A stretch of 64,000 nucleotides of DNA from Amaurobius ferox (taxonomy: Eukaryota; Arthropoda; Arachnida; Araneae; Amaurobiidae), in the NCBI GenBank assembly GCA_951213105.1, contig OX578146.1:115730551-115794550 (forward strand). Reading direction: 5' to 3'. The position numbers and the translations under genes were made by a program. How positions within the stretch are numbered: the stretch's first letter is position 1; each line of letters starts with the position of its first letter. The notes below the pieces were generated by a model, which did no database searches, had not been told where the DNA came from, and saw only the letters and a program-made list of their open reading frames with translations. Positions 45,790 through 57,490 of the stretch are shown here, piece by piece.

Positions 45790-45803
45790 ATAATAAAATG
45801 TGT

Positions 45804-46176
45804 GTGTGAGTGTGAAGACCCAGACCGTCCGACTCATCCAGAGGACTTGAGTATCTAATTGGACGGCCGGGAAGAGATCCGGCGACAACACCAGAAAAAA
45901 CACAACTAAACAAAACAGCAAACAAACAAAGCAGTAATCAAAAACAAAACACAACATCAAAACAACACAGCAAACCAAAATAAAAGGGAAGGCGGCACCA
46001 CCGGGGAGGAGCAAGTAAAAACCAAGGGGATCAACAACCAGAGAAAAAGTTAAAAGCAACAATGGCTCTCAGGCTATTCAAGTGATTTTGTTGGATATTT
46101 CTCTCGCTATGAGAACACAGTTTTTAATTTTGTTAATTGAAGTTTTATTCGAGCAGACACTCGAGAACCAGGCCGC
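45804..46176 (-). mobile_element. Retroelement 3' end sharing its tail with SINE family 2
   Basis: Bounded by the same ATAATAAAATGTGT on both sides (the right copy at 46177-46190). Its minus-strand 3' end has GACGGTCTGGGTCTTCAC preceded by CTTCCCGGCCGTCCAATTAG, matching the SINE tail. The 5' part has no tRNA-like boxes and starts abruptly. The simplest reading is a 5'-truncated LINE 3' region whose tail the SINE uses. No reverse transcriptase remains, so the LINE assignment is inference. Confidence 0.6.
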
Positions 46177-46397
46177 ATAATAAAATGTGTGTATTTGTTT
46201 TGAAATTTTAATATTTACGCATCAAAAACGAAAGAGGTGTGTATGACAGAAAAGAGACAGAACCGTTTAGTATAAAAATAATGAATTCATGTTCTCTGAT
46301 GTTCAATGCCTACAAGTCGATCGTAATCCTTTTTTAATACTTTCAAACTTGCGAATAACATTCATGTTTAGGGTATCTCTGGATGAAATCAGAGTAT

Positions 46398-47630
46398 GAT
46401 AAATAATGTAAACACTTTAGAAACTTATATCTTCAAATTTAACAAATATAAATGTAAACAATTTAACTTGTTTTGGCGGAAATATGGTACAGTTTATAAA
46501 TATATAAATATAGTTTCAATAAATAAATGTCTCGCACATATTTTCCTAAAGAAAACTAAAAAGGTTTTGCCACATTTTTCTTACTTTTACTTGAAATGTA
46601 AAGTCTTCTAAACTGTAAAAGATAGATAAGAATAGTACGCAACAAAAATGTTAAAGAAAAATTCAGTTTCTAAATCAATAATTAGTTTTTACAAAGTTAT
46701 TGTAGTTTTCTCTAAATCGCCAAGATGAAGAAGATTAAAATATTTCCGTGTTTAAATATTATACTGCTAATATAACTGAAAACTCAAAGAGCTAGCTATA
46801 AACTATAAAAAGTAATTTATAGCCCTTTAAACGTCTTATAAGTATAAATAATTGTATATTTGATCGGGCTCTTAGTTTCCGTAATGAAGTGATTTTAATT
46901 TCAATATTTTACTGTTTTGTGCTATTTTAAAAAAGTGGTTCTAACTTTGATATTTTAATATTTTAAAAATGTCTAAAGAAGACAAACCACCCAAAAAGAA
47001 AGGTGTTATGCAAGTCATTGCAAATTTTACAAGAAAAAAGTTTAAAAATCTGTATTGTTGGTCCAATTGGTCCAAATAATCAAAAATATAGCATGTTACC
47101 CTTCACATTTAAAGGTTTGAAACACATTTCGAATCATACTACCAAGTTCGGCATTGTACCCTCTCTAAGGGTGGTAACTTGTCCCTTCCCTAAGATAGGT
47201 TAGGCTGATGATATGACAAATACGAAGCTTATAATGATTGAAACTGTTAACGTTTGGGATCATTGAGTTATAAATAACCTCTTTTATGCCATAATGTTTA
47301 ATAATTGTGTCAAATTTTTTCCCCTATGCTGACATGTAAAGAAAATATAAAATTTCGAGGCTGCCGCTCGATTTTCAAAAAATATCTATCTGGTTCCAGA
47401 TTATTCAAAAACAAAAACAAATATAAATTTTCCTTAAAACTTATTAGTATTTGTAGCAGCTTTAGTGTACGCAAGAAATCAACTACATACAGACATCACT
47501 ATATAGTCAAAAAGTGTTCAGCAGGTCCTAAAACATTTCGCATCAAAACCCCGAAAATTAGCAACTTGAGCAAAACAGGTAACCCGAGATACACTATTAA
47601 TAGCAAACTTCAGAACGGACAATTTTAAAC
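46398..47630 (+). repeat. Repeat family D, long copy
   Basis: The 5' half resembles 48106-48560 and 3230-3559. The 3' half resembles 41185-41815. It begins TAAACACTTTAGAAACTTAT and ends near ACCCGAGATACACTATTAAT. Frames of 66 to 107 codons in it are not conserved between copies. Confidence 0.5.
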
Positions 47631-48105
47631 CATTATATACAGACATAGAAGGTTACGTAATAAACACGATAAAACGTATATAGCATCTAAGAGCATTATA
47701 CTTTTAACGCTGAGCTAATTTCTGTATTCAGCAATGCCTTGCAACACAGATCAATAGAGCAAGTAGCTGTCACGAAACGCCAGGAATGGCATTGGGTGGT
47801 ATGTCACGAATTCCTTAAATAGCATTGCGGGTGTTGAGTTCTCAATCAATCTACTTCCGGTCAGTTTTGACCTCCGAGGGAAAGTCTCCGTAACGGACAG
47901 GTGCTGTTCAGATTGGTACTTGCGTATGTTTCACGAATTTTAATATACGATAATGTAAAGAAATTATACTGGAAGATAAAAAGGTTTTGTGCATCCCATT
48001 TAAAAATCATATGATTTCTGGAAAAATTGAGATAGTGGCATTTTTGATGTGATTAACAGCTGTGGTTGGGGTCCCTCTGGTGGCAAAACGAAGCGTTACT
48101 AAAAG
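47631..48105. other. No gene seen
   Basis: No supportable feature. 47750-47910 is less AT-rich than its surroundings. Confidence 0.35.
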
Positions 48106-48560
48106 AATGTAAACACTTTAGACGCTTATATCTCACAACCTATTAGATGAAAAAGTAATTTTTATTTGTTTTGTCGGAAATAGGTACCAAATTATGAATA
48201 TATAAAAATAGTTTTAATATTGTAATCTTAAAAGTATCTCTCCTAGCGAGTAGTTTTTTTTTCATTTTTGTAACATTCACTCGAAATATATAGTACACTA
48301 TAAAAGATACATATGAATAATAAATGACAAAAATGCGTAATACAAAATTTAGTAATAAAATCTATATTTCTTGTTAAAAAATGCTCTCATAGTTGTCGAA
48401 GAATCGCCTTGCTAAGTTGAAAAAGATAGAAAATATTTCCGTAGTTTTTATATCTGAAAATATTTAAAGAACTTTGAACAATATACAAGAATTTACAGTT
48501 CTTTGAAAGCCCTACAAGTATATATAATCAGATTTTGAATCAAATTATTTTTTTTTCTCA
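48106..48560 (+). repeat. Repeat family D, 5' half
   Basis: Starts TAAACACTTTAGACGCTTAT. Shares TTTGTCGGAAATA.GGTAC, AAAGATA.ATA..AATA and the CCCTACAAGTATATATAATC block with the other D copies. Confidence 0.5.
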
Positions 48561-48723
48561 ATATTACAGAAGTTTTCTTCAGTTACTTAACACTAGTATA
48601 CCGTCATAAATACATCACAAATACTGTCTAATGTTTTTAATACATCAAGCGATCATCCCAAATCTATTTTATTAAACGAAGAACGTTGCGTTTTTAAAGA
48701 GTAAAACAATTTTTATTTTACAG

Positions 48724-48930
48724 CAACATTTATTTAGCCATTCTTATGAGAGTGTCATTGAAGAGTTTCAGAAGAATTACATATGCTCTGAAATCCCTAA
48801 CAATTCAACAATTGAGAGGTTAATAAAGAGTTTCTGTGAAATCGTATCTATAACAGACAAAGCGAGAAGAGGCAGGCCTTGCATTTTTACTCAGGAAAAA
48901 CTATCTGAAATGGAGACTACATAGAAGCGC
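48724..48930 (+). pseudogene. Transposase N-terminal helix-turn-helix fragment
   Basis: Reads YESVIEEFQKNYICSEIPNN, then STIERLIKSF, KARRGRP and FTQEKLSEME before a stop at 48929. This is the order of the N-terminal helix-turn-helix and Arg-Gly-Arg-Pro hook found in many mariner-like transposases, with a weak SPRKS-like continuation after the stop. No catalytic domain or terminal repeat is visible nearby, so it is an isolated scrap. Confidence 0.65.
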
Positions 48931-48949
48931 TGTAGAGAAACTCTTCAAG

Positions 48950-50536
48950 GAATTCTTCTAAAAGGCTTCAATAACACTCTTGCTTCAAAGTATTACTTGG
49001 TTTCGGAGGCAAAAGGCAGCATTTCCTCAGGATGAAAAGGTAGAGTGACCATACCATTACAATCAAAAATATGGATATCAATAAACAGCGGCATTCTGCG
49101 ACACAGGAGTGAAATTTTTGCCAAACGAAAAATTAAAAGAAAAGAAGAACTTAAAGCTAGGAAAAAAACAACAAACAGATACAAAAACTTCGTTTACAAA
49201 GAATAAGAATTTAAAATTTTGATGATAACAAAAATCAGAACTCAACTGCCATTGATAACTACAATCAACTGACTCAAAATAACACAAATTTTTATGTAAA
49301 TAGTTGTAATAAAATAATACAAAATGATGGACAAAAAAAGTTTCGAAAAATAAAGGAGCTAACTTTATCAAAAAACGTCCACATATTTCTTCAAAATACT
49401 GTTAAAACATCAATTTATAAAAAAACTATTAAAATTAAAAAATTAACAAAAAACAAATACAATCAACTGAATTGAATTAATTTACAATTACACTACTTTA
49501 GAAATACTAATGGATGAAAAGTTGCAGAAAGCTTTAAAAGTAACACCTTTATTTCCGCTCCTTAACAGGTAACAATTCCATACATAGCATTATATAATTT
49601 TTAACCTAGAAGAAACCTTTTAACACATGACAGAACAGCAAGTTCAAACCCTTAAAATATATCAATACGTTAATTTTTAAACTTGAATCCCATATGAGGC
49701 ATTCCTAAAATCATTTTCACAAAGAAAAGACATTATCAATTTAAACACAATGGTGTTGCCAGTCATTAAATACTAATAAGATATCGATAAATTATAGCAG
49801 GCTCTTTCAAAACTTTCAGAGATTGTAAATTAATTTTCCGCTTGAGAACGATATAAGAAAATGTTACGTCTTCAAAATCTGCATTCATACAATGATACTT
49901 ATTTCAAAGCCACACAGAAAAATTAAAATAAAACTATTCTTGGCTAAAATAAATTGGATTCTGTAGCCTTTAAGAGAACAGAACGAAATATTAATGTGAT
50001 GAGCAAAGCTTAAATATAAACGAATTTTCTATCAATATGTTTATCGTTAAATTAATTTTTATTCTGTCTTTACCGCTTTTCTTGATATAAATAAAACTAT
50101 TTTTTAATGGCAACTGTGATGGGGAAATATTGTGCTATACATCTATATGGAATATCGATATGGGATCATTCATACTCTAAATAAGAATAAATTAAACCTC
50201 TCATTCTTACTTTTTGCAATTTAAAAGTTGGAATATAAAAAGTTGATAGATATAAGAAGATAAAAATTAAAATTATAAACGAATATATAATTTTATATCA
50301 ATAAACAATATAAATAAAAACATTTCAATATTTTATCTCCGATCACTGTATGTTTGTTAGGTTTTCATGCATTTTATTTCAAAAATCCATAATTCATAAT
50401 ATTTTCAACAGTTTAATCACAATAGCCAGTAGACAATTTTGGTATTTCAAGCGTAATGCTGTTACTATTGTTATAACAGAAATCAAGAACCGTCTAAAAA
50501 CTTACAAGAACCGTATAACCGTATAAAATATAAAAT
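48950..50536. other. No gene seen
   Basis: AT-rich. Frames on the minus strand at 48993-49371 are Phe/Ser-rich from AT-rich sequence and are not supported. Confidence 0.35.
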
Positions 50537-51517
50537 ATCTGATGTAGGCAACACATGACTTTCCTTATATAATGCAATGAATTTACTACTTTTACAGTAT
50601 AAAAAGATAGGTTATTCTTATAGTAAATATTTATATTCTTTCCAGGATATTGAATTTTCGACAATTAGTCGTCATTTTTATTGATTTAGTGTCATTTTTA
50701 TCCATTTGGCGAGATTTTTATTAATTTGGCAACATTTCAAAATGTCGCCAAGTTGGCGACATTCCACCAAATTCGTCGTCAAAATCTCGCCAAACGTTAT
50801 GGACAGAGAAATAAGTTTTTCTTAAAGTAGATAAATGATTATTGGCGTTCAAATACAAAAGTATTACTCAAAGTAACTTTTCTCATGAATGGAACGAGCT
50901 ACATCCACGAGAATGATCTCACTAAATTTATTGCATGATATTACATATAAAAAGTGAACCTGTTTCTCAACAGTAATATATATTTTTTTAATTTATGGGA
51001 TGTTTTAATAAATTCATTTGAAAATGTGCAATATCTCGAGAACGGTTCATGCTAGCGTTCTAAAATTTATGTCAATCGTTTTCTAAGGAAAAATTACATA
51101 AGAAATGCCTATTTGCGTAACTTTATTAAAGGTTTTGATTTTTTGATGAATTTTTCAAAATTTCACTCGAAAATTTAGGGGATTCTGAACATTCGATTGC
51201 GTTTTAAAACAACAGGCTTCCAATGTTCACGGATTGTGATTTTTGTACCAAATTTCATTCGAATCGCTCCGTTCGTTCGTAAGATATCATCTCCACAGAC
51301 TCACTGACACACACACACACATACTTTCACACACACACACACACATACATACTTTCACACACACACGCACACATTCACACACAGGCATTATCTAAAAAAT
51401 GTTCGATTTGTAATCAGGGATGCTTGGACCGTGCTCTCCCGTCAAACACTCGAATTCGAATTTTCGACCCCGTCACAATACCTTCATTATATTACATTAT
51501 TATATATAAGGAAAGTA
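50537..51517 (+). mobile_element. Family A element, full length
   Basis: Starts TCTGATGTAGGCAACACATG then ACTTTCCTTATATAATG. Ends with TATATAAGGAAAGTA. The microsatellite is an interrupted CACACA/TACTTTCACAC array (51306-51380). One GCCAAATT unit in the centre. Confidence 0.8.
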
Positions 51518-52159
51518 AAAATCAGTTGGTTACGAAGGTTATATAAGCTAACACTATTACATAAATATGCAGAAAAATAATTAAAATCCGAAAAAAATGG
51601 CAAATAATTGAAAAAATAACTGAATGAAACACACCGGAATGGAAAATTAAAGCAGATATTTCCAAGCGAAAAGGGAGGACAGACAATGCTTGATAGGACG
51701 GTAGTTTTTGGAGGGAAAAATGAAACTGTAAACAAAGTTCAATTCAAAATTTTAATTATTGTGTTAAAATGATCCTGACTTGTGAAAAAATGAACATGAT
51801 TAAAGTTAAAATATGTAAAAGATTTGGATATTTCATGAATTTTAACTCGATAGAGAAGTGGAATAGAGTTCTTATCACTATTTTATTTAATGAGTATAAA
51901 CTATTGTCGTGTCGACATTTTATAATAATCTCGAACAGACTACATAATACAGGTACAGAATGACAATCTATTGGTACCCTGTATACCAATATACTAAGCA
52001 ATATGCTAATTAATTGCAAAAGTTGCCAGTCACTATAATATTAAAGTTGTATTCATAAGTAGTAAGATAACCTATGTTCATCAGCAATGCGGATCGGCGG
52101 ATCTGAGGATCCGGGTCTCCTTAGCTGTAGTAGTGGGGAGATGTCGGAATGAGAGATTA
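51518..52159. other. No gene seen
   Basis: AT-rich. Frames at 51756-52019 (minus) and 51769-51963 (plus) overlap and have no motif. Confidence 0.35.
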
Positions 52160-52440
52160 CATACTTTGAGAATTTTCGTGAAGAAGAGTGAGAGGGTGAT
52201 GTTGTGGGGGATTAAGATACTTTTTGGTGGTGGTGGTGGGGTATTGATAAATGACGGAGAAGGTTATAGCGCTTCTTGAGAGATTACTCAACAACGCTGA
52301 GTTCCGAGGATTCTGTAAAAGACTGAGGAGGGAGTGTGTTAAACATTTTCGATGAAGATTTTTCCTGAAGGAAACGTGATTAATACACATCATTATAAAA
52401 AGCTTACATTTTACACTTACCATGACGCGAAGCAGCTGAA
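52160..52440 (-). other. Possible decayed exon sequence
   Basis: The minus strand shows TTTTCAG then CTGCTTCGCGTCATG then GTAAGT (52415-52440), and TTTCCTTCAG before GAAAAATC (52370). Joining them gives a short frame beginning MEKSSSKMFNTLPPQSFTES, which ends in a stop after 27 codons. The sequence beyond is less AT-rich than usual. It could be the start of a lost gene near the polymerase remnant. Support is weak. Confidence 0.2.
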
Positions 52441-52532
52441 AACAAAAAAAAAAACATGCATTAAAAATTATAATATCAAAAACTTGTTAAATAATATACA
52501 CAGATAGAAAAAAAAATATTTATTTTTTTTTA

Positions 52533-52990
52533 GGTTTATGACCACCATCCACCCGGTGAAAAGCACCGCTTCAAACCATGTAAATTTCCCACCTTCTTCA
52601 AAGCACACAGTTTTTTTTAATTAGAAATGTTTATAGATTTTGATGTAAAGTTATTTACACAGAGGACTTTTTTTATATTCGCGATTTTTGCAATATTCAC
52701 AATCTTTTCATAATCCTTTTTATTCTAAATCTTCTTTTTAAAATTCTTGATTTTTTTAATTCAAAACTGTTTTTCGTGAAATAGGTTTTTATTTTGATAC
52801 AGGTATGAGAAAAGATATGTATATATTTTTTTAGGTTTGTGCCCGCCAGCCACACGGTGCAATTCACTGCCACAAACCATTTTTTTATTTTCTTTGCATG
52901 AAGTTCTTCCTAACAAAATGAATTTCAAAAAATATTTTTTTTTAGGTTTAACCCCACCATCCACCCGGTGTCACCACACCGCCTCAAACC
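52533..52990. repeat. Three hairpin modules of about 45 bp
   Basis: Modules at 52533-52577, 52834-52878 and 52945-52990. Each starts GGTTT and ends AAACC, with an inner pair CGGTG / CACCG (weaker in module 2) and a CCACCATCCACCC-like centre. Each follows a T run ending TTTTTAGG. The sequence between modules is unrelated low-complexity DNA. Confidence 0.75.
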
Positions 52991-53012
52991 TTGTACATTT
53001 TTTTTTCAATTC

Positions 53013-53700
53013 TTCTTTTCCATAATTTCAAAGCTTGTTCTTTCTTCAATTTCAAATATGCAACATGATTGCAACATTTTTTTTAAATGCATAATACTTT
53101 TAAAAGTTCGTAAACCTTTTTTCCATGTGCAAAATCTTTTTTTCCAGAATTGCAAGACTTGTTCTTATTTCAGTTTCAAGTATGTATATATTTAAATGTT
53201 CAATAATCTTTTTTCTTTCCGAATCTTCTTTTCCATAATTTCAAGACTTGTTCTTTTAAGTTTCAAGTATGTAAAAATTTAAATGTTCGATAATCTTTTT
53301 TTTTTCCCGAATCTTCTTTTCCAGTACTTCAGGACTTGGCTTTTTTTTTCAGTTTCATGTAAATTAAAATTTAAAAAGTTCATAAATTTTCCTTCCCATT
53401 ATTTTGAGCCTTGTTCTTTTTCAGTTTCAATTATGTGAAAATTTAAGTTCGAAAATCTATTTTTCAAATTTTCTTTTCCAGTACTTCAGGTCTTGTTATT
53501 TTTTCAGTTTCAAGTATGCAAAAATTTAAATGTTCAAAAATATTTTTTCATTTCTTTTTCAAATCTTCTTTTCCCTTAATTTCAAGATTTGTTTTTTTTT
53601 TCAGTTTCAAGTATGTGTAAAATTTAAATATTCGAAAAATCTTTTTTCCATTTTTTCAAAATTTTCTTTTTCCATAATTGCAGGACTTGTTCTTTTAAGA
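53013..53700. repeat. Pyrimidine-rich minisatellite, 80-115 bp units, about 8 copies
   Basis: Unit: TCTTCTTTTCCATAATTTCA, AGACTTGTTCTTTTTCAGTT, TCAAGTATGTAAAAATTTAA, ATGTTCGAAAATC, then T-rich. Starts at about 53013, 53140, 53223, 53312, 53391, 53468, 53566 and 53660. It lies directly at the 3' side of the polymerase remnant. Open frames inside it are chance. Confidence 0.8.
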
Positions 53701-53821
53701 CACACAAAACGATTATCACATCTTTTTTTTCTACTTCTTCAATTTATACAGATTTTTTTTTCATTGTTCAAAATCATCTTCTTATTTTATTTTATTTTTT
53801 CTCTAAATTTTAATCTTCACC

Positions 53822-54890
53822 AATTTCACAGTGGCCATAGGCGTAGTTGTGCACGCCATCGTCCATGATGTATGGTTTATCATCATAGGAAGAGAGTGAC
53901 ACTTTGCTGTGCTTGAGCGTGTACAACTGATGACACTCACTCCCAATGCGATACTGAGCGTGACGTGCAGTTTTCACCTCTTTCAGACAGCTTCGGTAGA
54001 TATCTTATTTCAGCTCTTTGCCAATAACCGTTCTCGATACCCTCTTGGCTGGTTTTTTTTGTACTCCCTGTCGCCAATAGGGAGTGCAATTTGAACCTGA
54101 GTCCCACAAACTGAAGCCCAGGCTTTGCATTCAATTCACCCTTGAAGCAGATAATCCACTTTTTGTTGACACAACTGTAGGCTGGATGTTCCGGTGGGTA
54201 ATCAGAAATATCAAAGAGGTGGCTACTACGCAGCATGCCTTGATAGAAATCAGAACACTCAACCTCGTAAGTGAGAGAGTCAGTGTCCGTGAAAAGTAAC
54301 AGAGCCTTTGCTCCGTACTGATTTTTCATGCAGCCATAATGAAAAGAGTACATATGGAGTTTGCTCAGCTCCAGAATGGCGAAACCGGCGTAGATGGGTC
54401 TGCTGAATAGTATGCTACTCAAGACCCTCTCTACCCCCACCAAATGTTCATTAAAAATTTAGAAATTTTTAAAGGTCGGTGCCGCTACCAACTTCTCACC
54501 CCGCATCACTGACCAAATCGATTTTGACCCTGTTGCGGAGGTTCTCCATGGACTTACCATATACTGCATTATTCATCAATTTGAAGAAAGCCTTCTCAAA
54601 ACCTGATTGGGCCATCTTGCTCTGTTCCGTGTTGAAGTCAATGTAGGGCTTCAACCAGGCTCGTTGTCGGAAGAGAAGGACTCTGTGTACATGGGTCACT
54701 TTAAGTCCATGACACAGGATGACATTTAAATCCAGTAGAAATCTGGTAAAACGACCGTTCCACGAAATCCAACTACAAGGAAGATTCTCTAAATCAGCCG
54801 GACGTCCTGTAATGCCGAAATTAGATACGTAATTTCCCCAAACCGTAGCAGAGGATTTTAGGCATAAGATTGGAATGCAAAGCATATGTC
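53822..54890 (-). pseudogene. DNA polymerase B of Polinton/Maverick type, decayed
   Basis: Protein-primed-type family B DNA polymerase, which copies the element's own DNA. Minus strand, N to C. 54885-54496 contains GLKVTHVHRVL, WLKPYIDFNTEQ and FFKLMNNAVYGKSMEN (the polymerase motif with K..NN.YGK). 54443-53937 contains LSKLHMYSFHY and LLFTDTDSL (the two-Asp active site, here DTD). It continues DFYQGM and FDISDYPPEHPAY. In a shifted frame, 53985-53825 contains YDDKPYIMDDGV and YAYGH, the usual C-terminus. Frames are broken near 54460 and 54000. The exonuclease and TPR1 regions upstream are missing. No integrase, protease, ATPase or capsid gene is visible nearby. Dead remnant. Confidence 0.8.
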
Positions 54891-54895
54891 CTTTT

Positions 54896-55550
54896 CACAA
54901 ATTAGGGAAATGTCGATTCCATTATTCATGGAAGTGCAACACAGGAAAGGGGAACAAACACTTAATTGGTCGGTTAAACTTTCTCGACAGACATTGTAAT
55001 CAGCTCTGAACAGAGTGGATTACTATTTAGATGACTGCAGATGCAGCAGTTCAAAACATCCATTCAGTCTTTAAAGACATAACAAGTCTCTGTCATCAGG
55101 ACACAACGAATTCAGAGGCCCTTGAGTGTATAGACTAAACGCCTTCACCGCAGGAAAATTAATTGAACAAAGTTAAAAGTCCGCGAAATAAAAATGTGCG
55201 TTCCTCAGAGCGCTTGCCTGAGGAGAGCTTAATTGCGCAAAGGAGAGCTTAACAGCTTACATCTTTAAGTTCTAATACAAAAAGAGAAGAGAATGAAAAA
55301 GAGCGCGAATCTATTTATATACTATCAAAAATCGCTGCCACACATCGTAAACAAAACTTTCGATGAACGACAAAATAATTAATGAGAGATGATTACGGCC
55401 AACCAATCAGAAACGCAAAATTTTAAAGACGAGAATAGAAATTTTAAAGCACAGGAAAAGAAATGAAGTGAAACAATTTGGAATATACAAGTTCGGCAAT
55501 AGTCTAAAAATGAACGATTCTGAAAATTTTAAAAAGCCGAGAACAGAATA
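54896..55550. other. No gene seen
   Basis: Follows the polymerase remnant on its N-terminal side. Neither strand shows motifs of other Polinton genes. Confidence 0.4.
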
Positions 55551-55551
55551 A

Positions 55552-55815
55552 AAAATCTAATGTGGGCAGCGCATGGCTTTCTCTGCAGACTCAAATTCAT
55601 ATTTCTTTTACTTCTTTAAAAATTCATTAAATTAAGTTCAATTGAACCAAATAACACTAAATTTACATTTGTAATTCAATTTTTGTTTTTATTTAGTAAT
55701 TGGACATTTTTCCGAAATCGGCGTAACAAAAATGCACGAAATCTCAAATATCTTTAGAATGATTAGTCCTAAGTATAATGAAGTGTGTTCAATGCATATT
55801 TTAATCGCGCTTTTA
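55552..55815 (+). mobile_element. Family B element, 5' end fragment
   Basis: TCTAATGTGGGCAGCGCATG then GCTTTCTCTGCAGACTC, with the ATTTAGTAATTGGAC and AGAATGATTAGTCCTAA blocks. Cut off at the nuclease remnant. Confidence 0.65.
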
Positions 55816-56395
55816 ATGTTAGTTCCACCATTACATCTTTAAACAGTGAAATTGATTTAATTTTTAAACTCTGTCAGGATGCCTATTACTCTTATGAGTT
55901 TGTTTATAAAATATTTGCTAAAATTCGTCATAAGTGTTTATAACCTACGTTAAGTCTTGTTCCCATCAATGAACGCTTATCGTTTAAAGCTAGTTATCCT
56001 TACCATCCAAAAATTTTTCGTTCTCCGCTTATTAGACTGTTACTACTATGTTCAGTCATATTCGTGCAGGTAAATTTAGGGATAATGTTAACTTTAAAAG
56101 TCTTGCTGGGGTATATGTTGTACCCCTTCTTTCTCCGGATAATGTTTATAAATTTTATATCGGAAGTACTAAACGTACGGTTGGTACCCGTTTGTCTGAA
56201 CATGCAAGATACGTAAAGTATGATAAACAAACGATTGATCTTGCTCAATTAGTGAATAAAGATAATTTTAGCCCCCCTATTGAAAATTATTTCCTTTTGA
56301 TCAGCTGTAATAACTCTTGCTATATTTTACTTTACGAATTTCTTTTCATTTATTTACATCGTACTTCTATTTGTAATTTTGACCCTGTTCAGTTC
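55816..56395 (+). pseudogene. GIY-YIG nuclease remnant, Penelope-like
   Basis: The plus strand reads STITSLNSEIDLIFKLCQDA, YEFVYKIFAKIRHK, then a stop, then INERLSFKASYPYHPKIFRS. A frameshift near 56045 leads to FSHIRAGKFRDNVNF, AGVYVVPLL and YKFYIGSTKRTVGTRLSEHA. GVY and YIG about 15 residues apart, followed by Arg and His, are the GIY-YIG signature. The preceding segment has the position of the thumb-to-nuclease linker of Penelope-like retroelements. The reverse transcriptase itself is not present. Some DNA elements also carry GIY-YIG domains, so the class is likely but not certain. The frame runs into a family C fragment after 56395. Confidence 0.6.
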
Positions 56396-56397
56396 TT

Positions 56398-56552
56398 AAG
56401 TTATTCCTGTTGTTCAGACACTGTTGGGACCAGATGTTGTTCAGACACTCGGTGGGACCAATGGGAATATAAACGAATAATATCACCGAATTAGTTTTGG
56501 ATTGAACCCGGATTGAAAAAATAGAATACATTGAACCCTATGAGACCTAATG
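56398..56552 (-). mobile_element. Family C fragment
   Basis: On the minus strand it carries TCTCATAGGGTTCAATGTAT, TTTTTTCAATCCGGGTTCAA and CCAAAACTAATTCGGTG, which belong before the C microsatellite. The ACACTCGGTGGGACCA / ACACTGTTGGGACCA block is duplicated (56408-56461). Confidence 0.55.
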
Positions 56553-57350
56553 TTTAACAATTTACAACAAAGTTGAAAGGTGTTTATGACTTCGATCATT
56601 CTGTCTGTCTGTCTGTCTCTCTGTCCGTTAGCACGATAACTGCCTTAAATATGACTTTGATTATTCATAGAACGAAGACTAATTTTCACTTATGGAAATG
56701 TAAACACCAAAAGATATAGAATGAGTTGTATAAGAATTGCTGCATTTCTTTAACGCAAAATTACTTAGCTTATGGAGTCTGCAATATATCTGATATGAAT
56801 GAAACATTCATTGATTTTACACAGAGAAAAAGACGATTTTTCGATGAAATTTTAATCTTAAGTTAAATTACTTGCACCTCCATGGTTTTAAGTTTCTAAA
56901 TAAAATAAATTATTATAGTAATGTGATGAATGAAATGAATATGGAAAAAAGTTTATCAATGAAATTCTGCTTTTATAGAGGAAGCCAGGCGATTTATATT
57001 TCGATGATGTCATTTGAATAAAGTTCATGTGTTTTCGATGAAGTTTTTAAATATAATAAATCATTGTAGTATTATGATAAATATAAAAATTTTACATAGG
57101 AATGTATTGCATTTTAGAGATGTTTAAACCAGGCAATTTATATTTCAATGTCGTCATTTGAATGAAGTTCCTTTTTTTTTCGATGAAGTTTTAAGTGTTT
57201 TCGAATATAATAAATTTATGTAGTATTGTGAAAATTTTGAAATTATTACAGAGGTATGTATCGCATTTTAGAGATGTTTAAATAAAATTGCATTGAAGTT
57301 GGAAAGTGTTTCATAATCAATGCTTTATGCATGATTGATATTTCTTGTTT
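56553..57350 (-). mobile_element. Family C element, shortened
   Basis: The minus strand begins ATCAATCATGCATAAAGCAT with GAAACACTTTCCAACTTCAA and ends with (CAGA)n, TGATCGAAGTCATAAACACC and a hairpin ending GTTGTAAATTGTTAAA. The middle is shorter than in 57491-58621. Confidence 0.65.
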
Positions 57351-57490
57351 TTATTTAGCAGTGCATCACCAAAAGGGACGTAAATTATATTATCATTAAA
57401 ATTATAAAACATTAAACTTTTGAATATAATACAAAACCCATTTCTAATTTCTTCTTTTTTAAATTTTTATTGCAACATTTTTTATATAAA

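Noticed and set aside
45532..46062. 176-codon open frame on the minus strand
   Set aside because: It spans the SINE, its target duplication and the adjacent retroelement tail. It is a chance reading frame over repeats.
47305..47628. 107-codon open frame, possible small protein
   Set aside because: The homologous stretch at 41484-41804 (repeat D) does not conserve the protein sequence, so it is repeat DNA.
53013..53868. Phe-rich hydrophobic open frames suggesting membrane proteins
   Set aside because: They are translations of a T-rich minisatellite.
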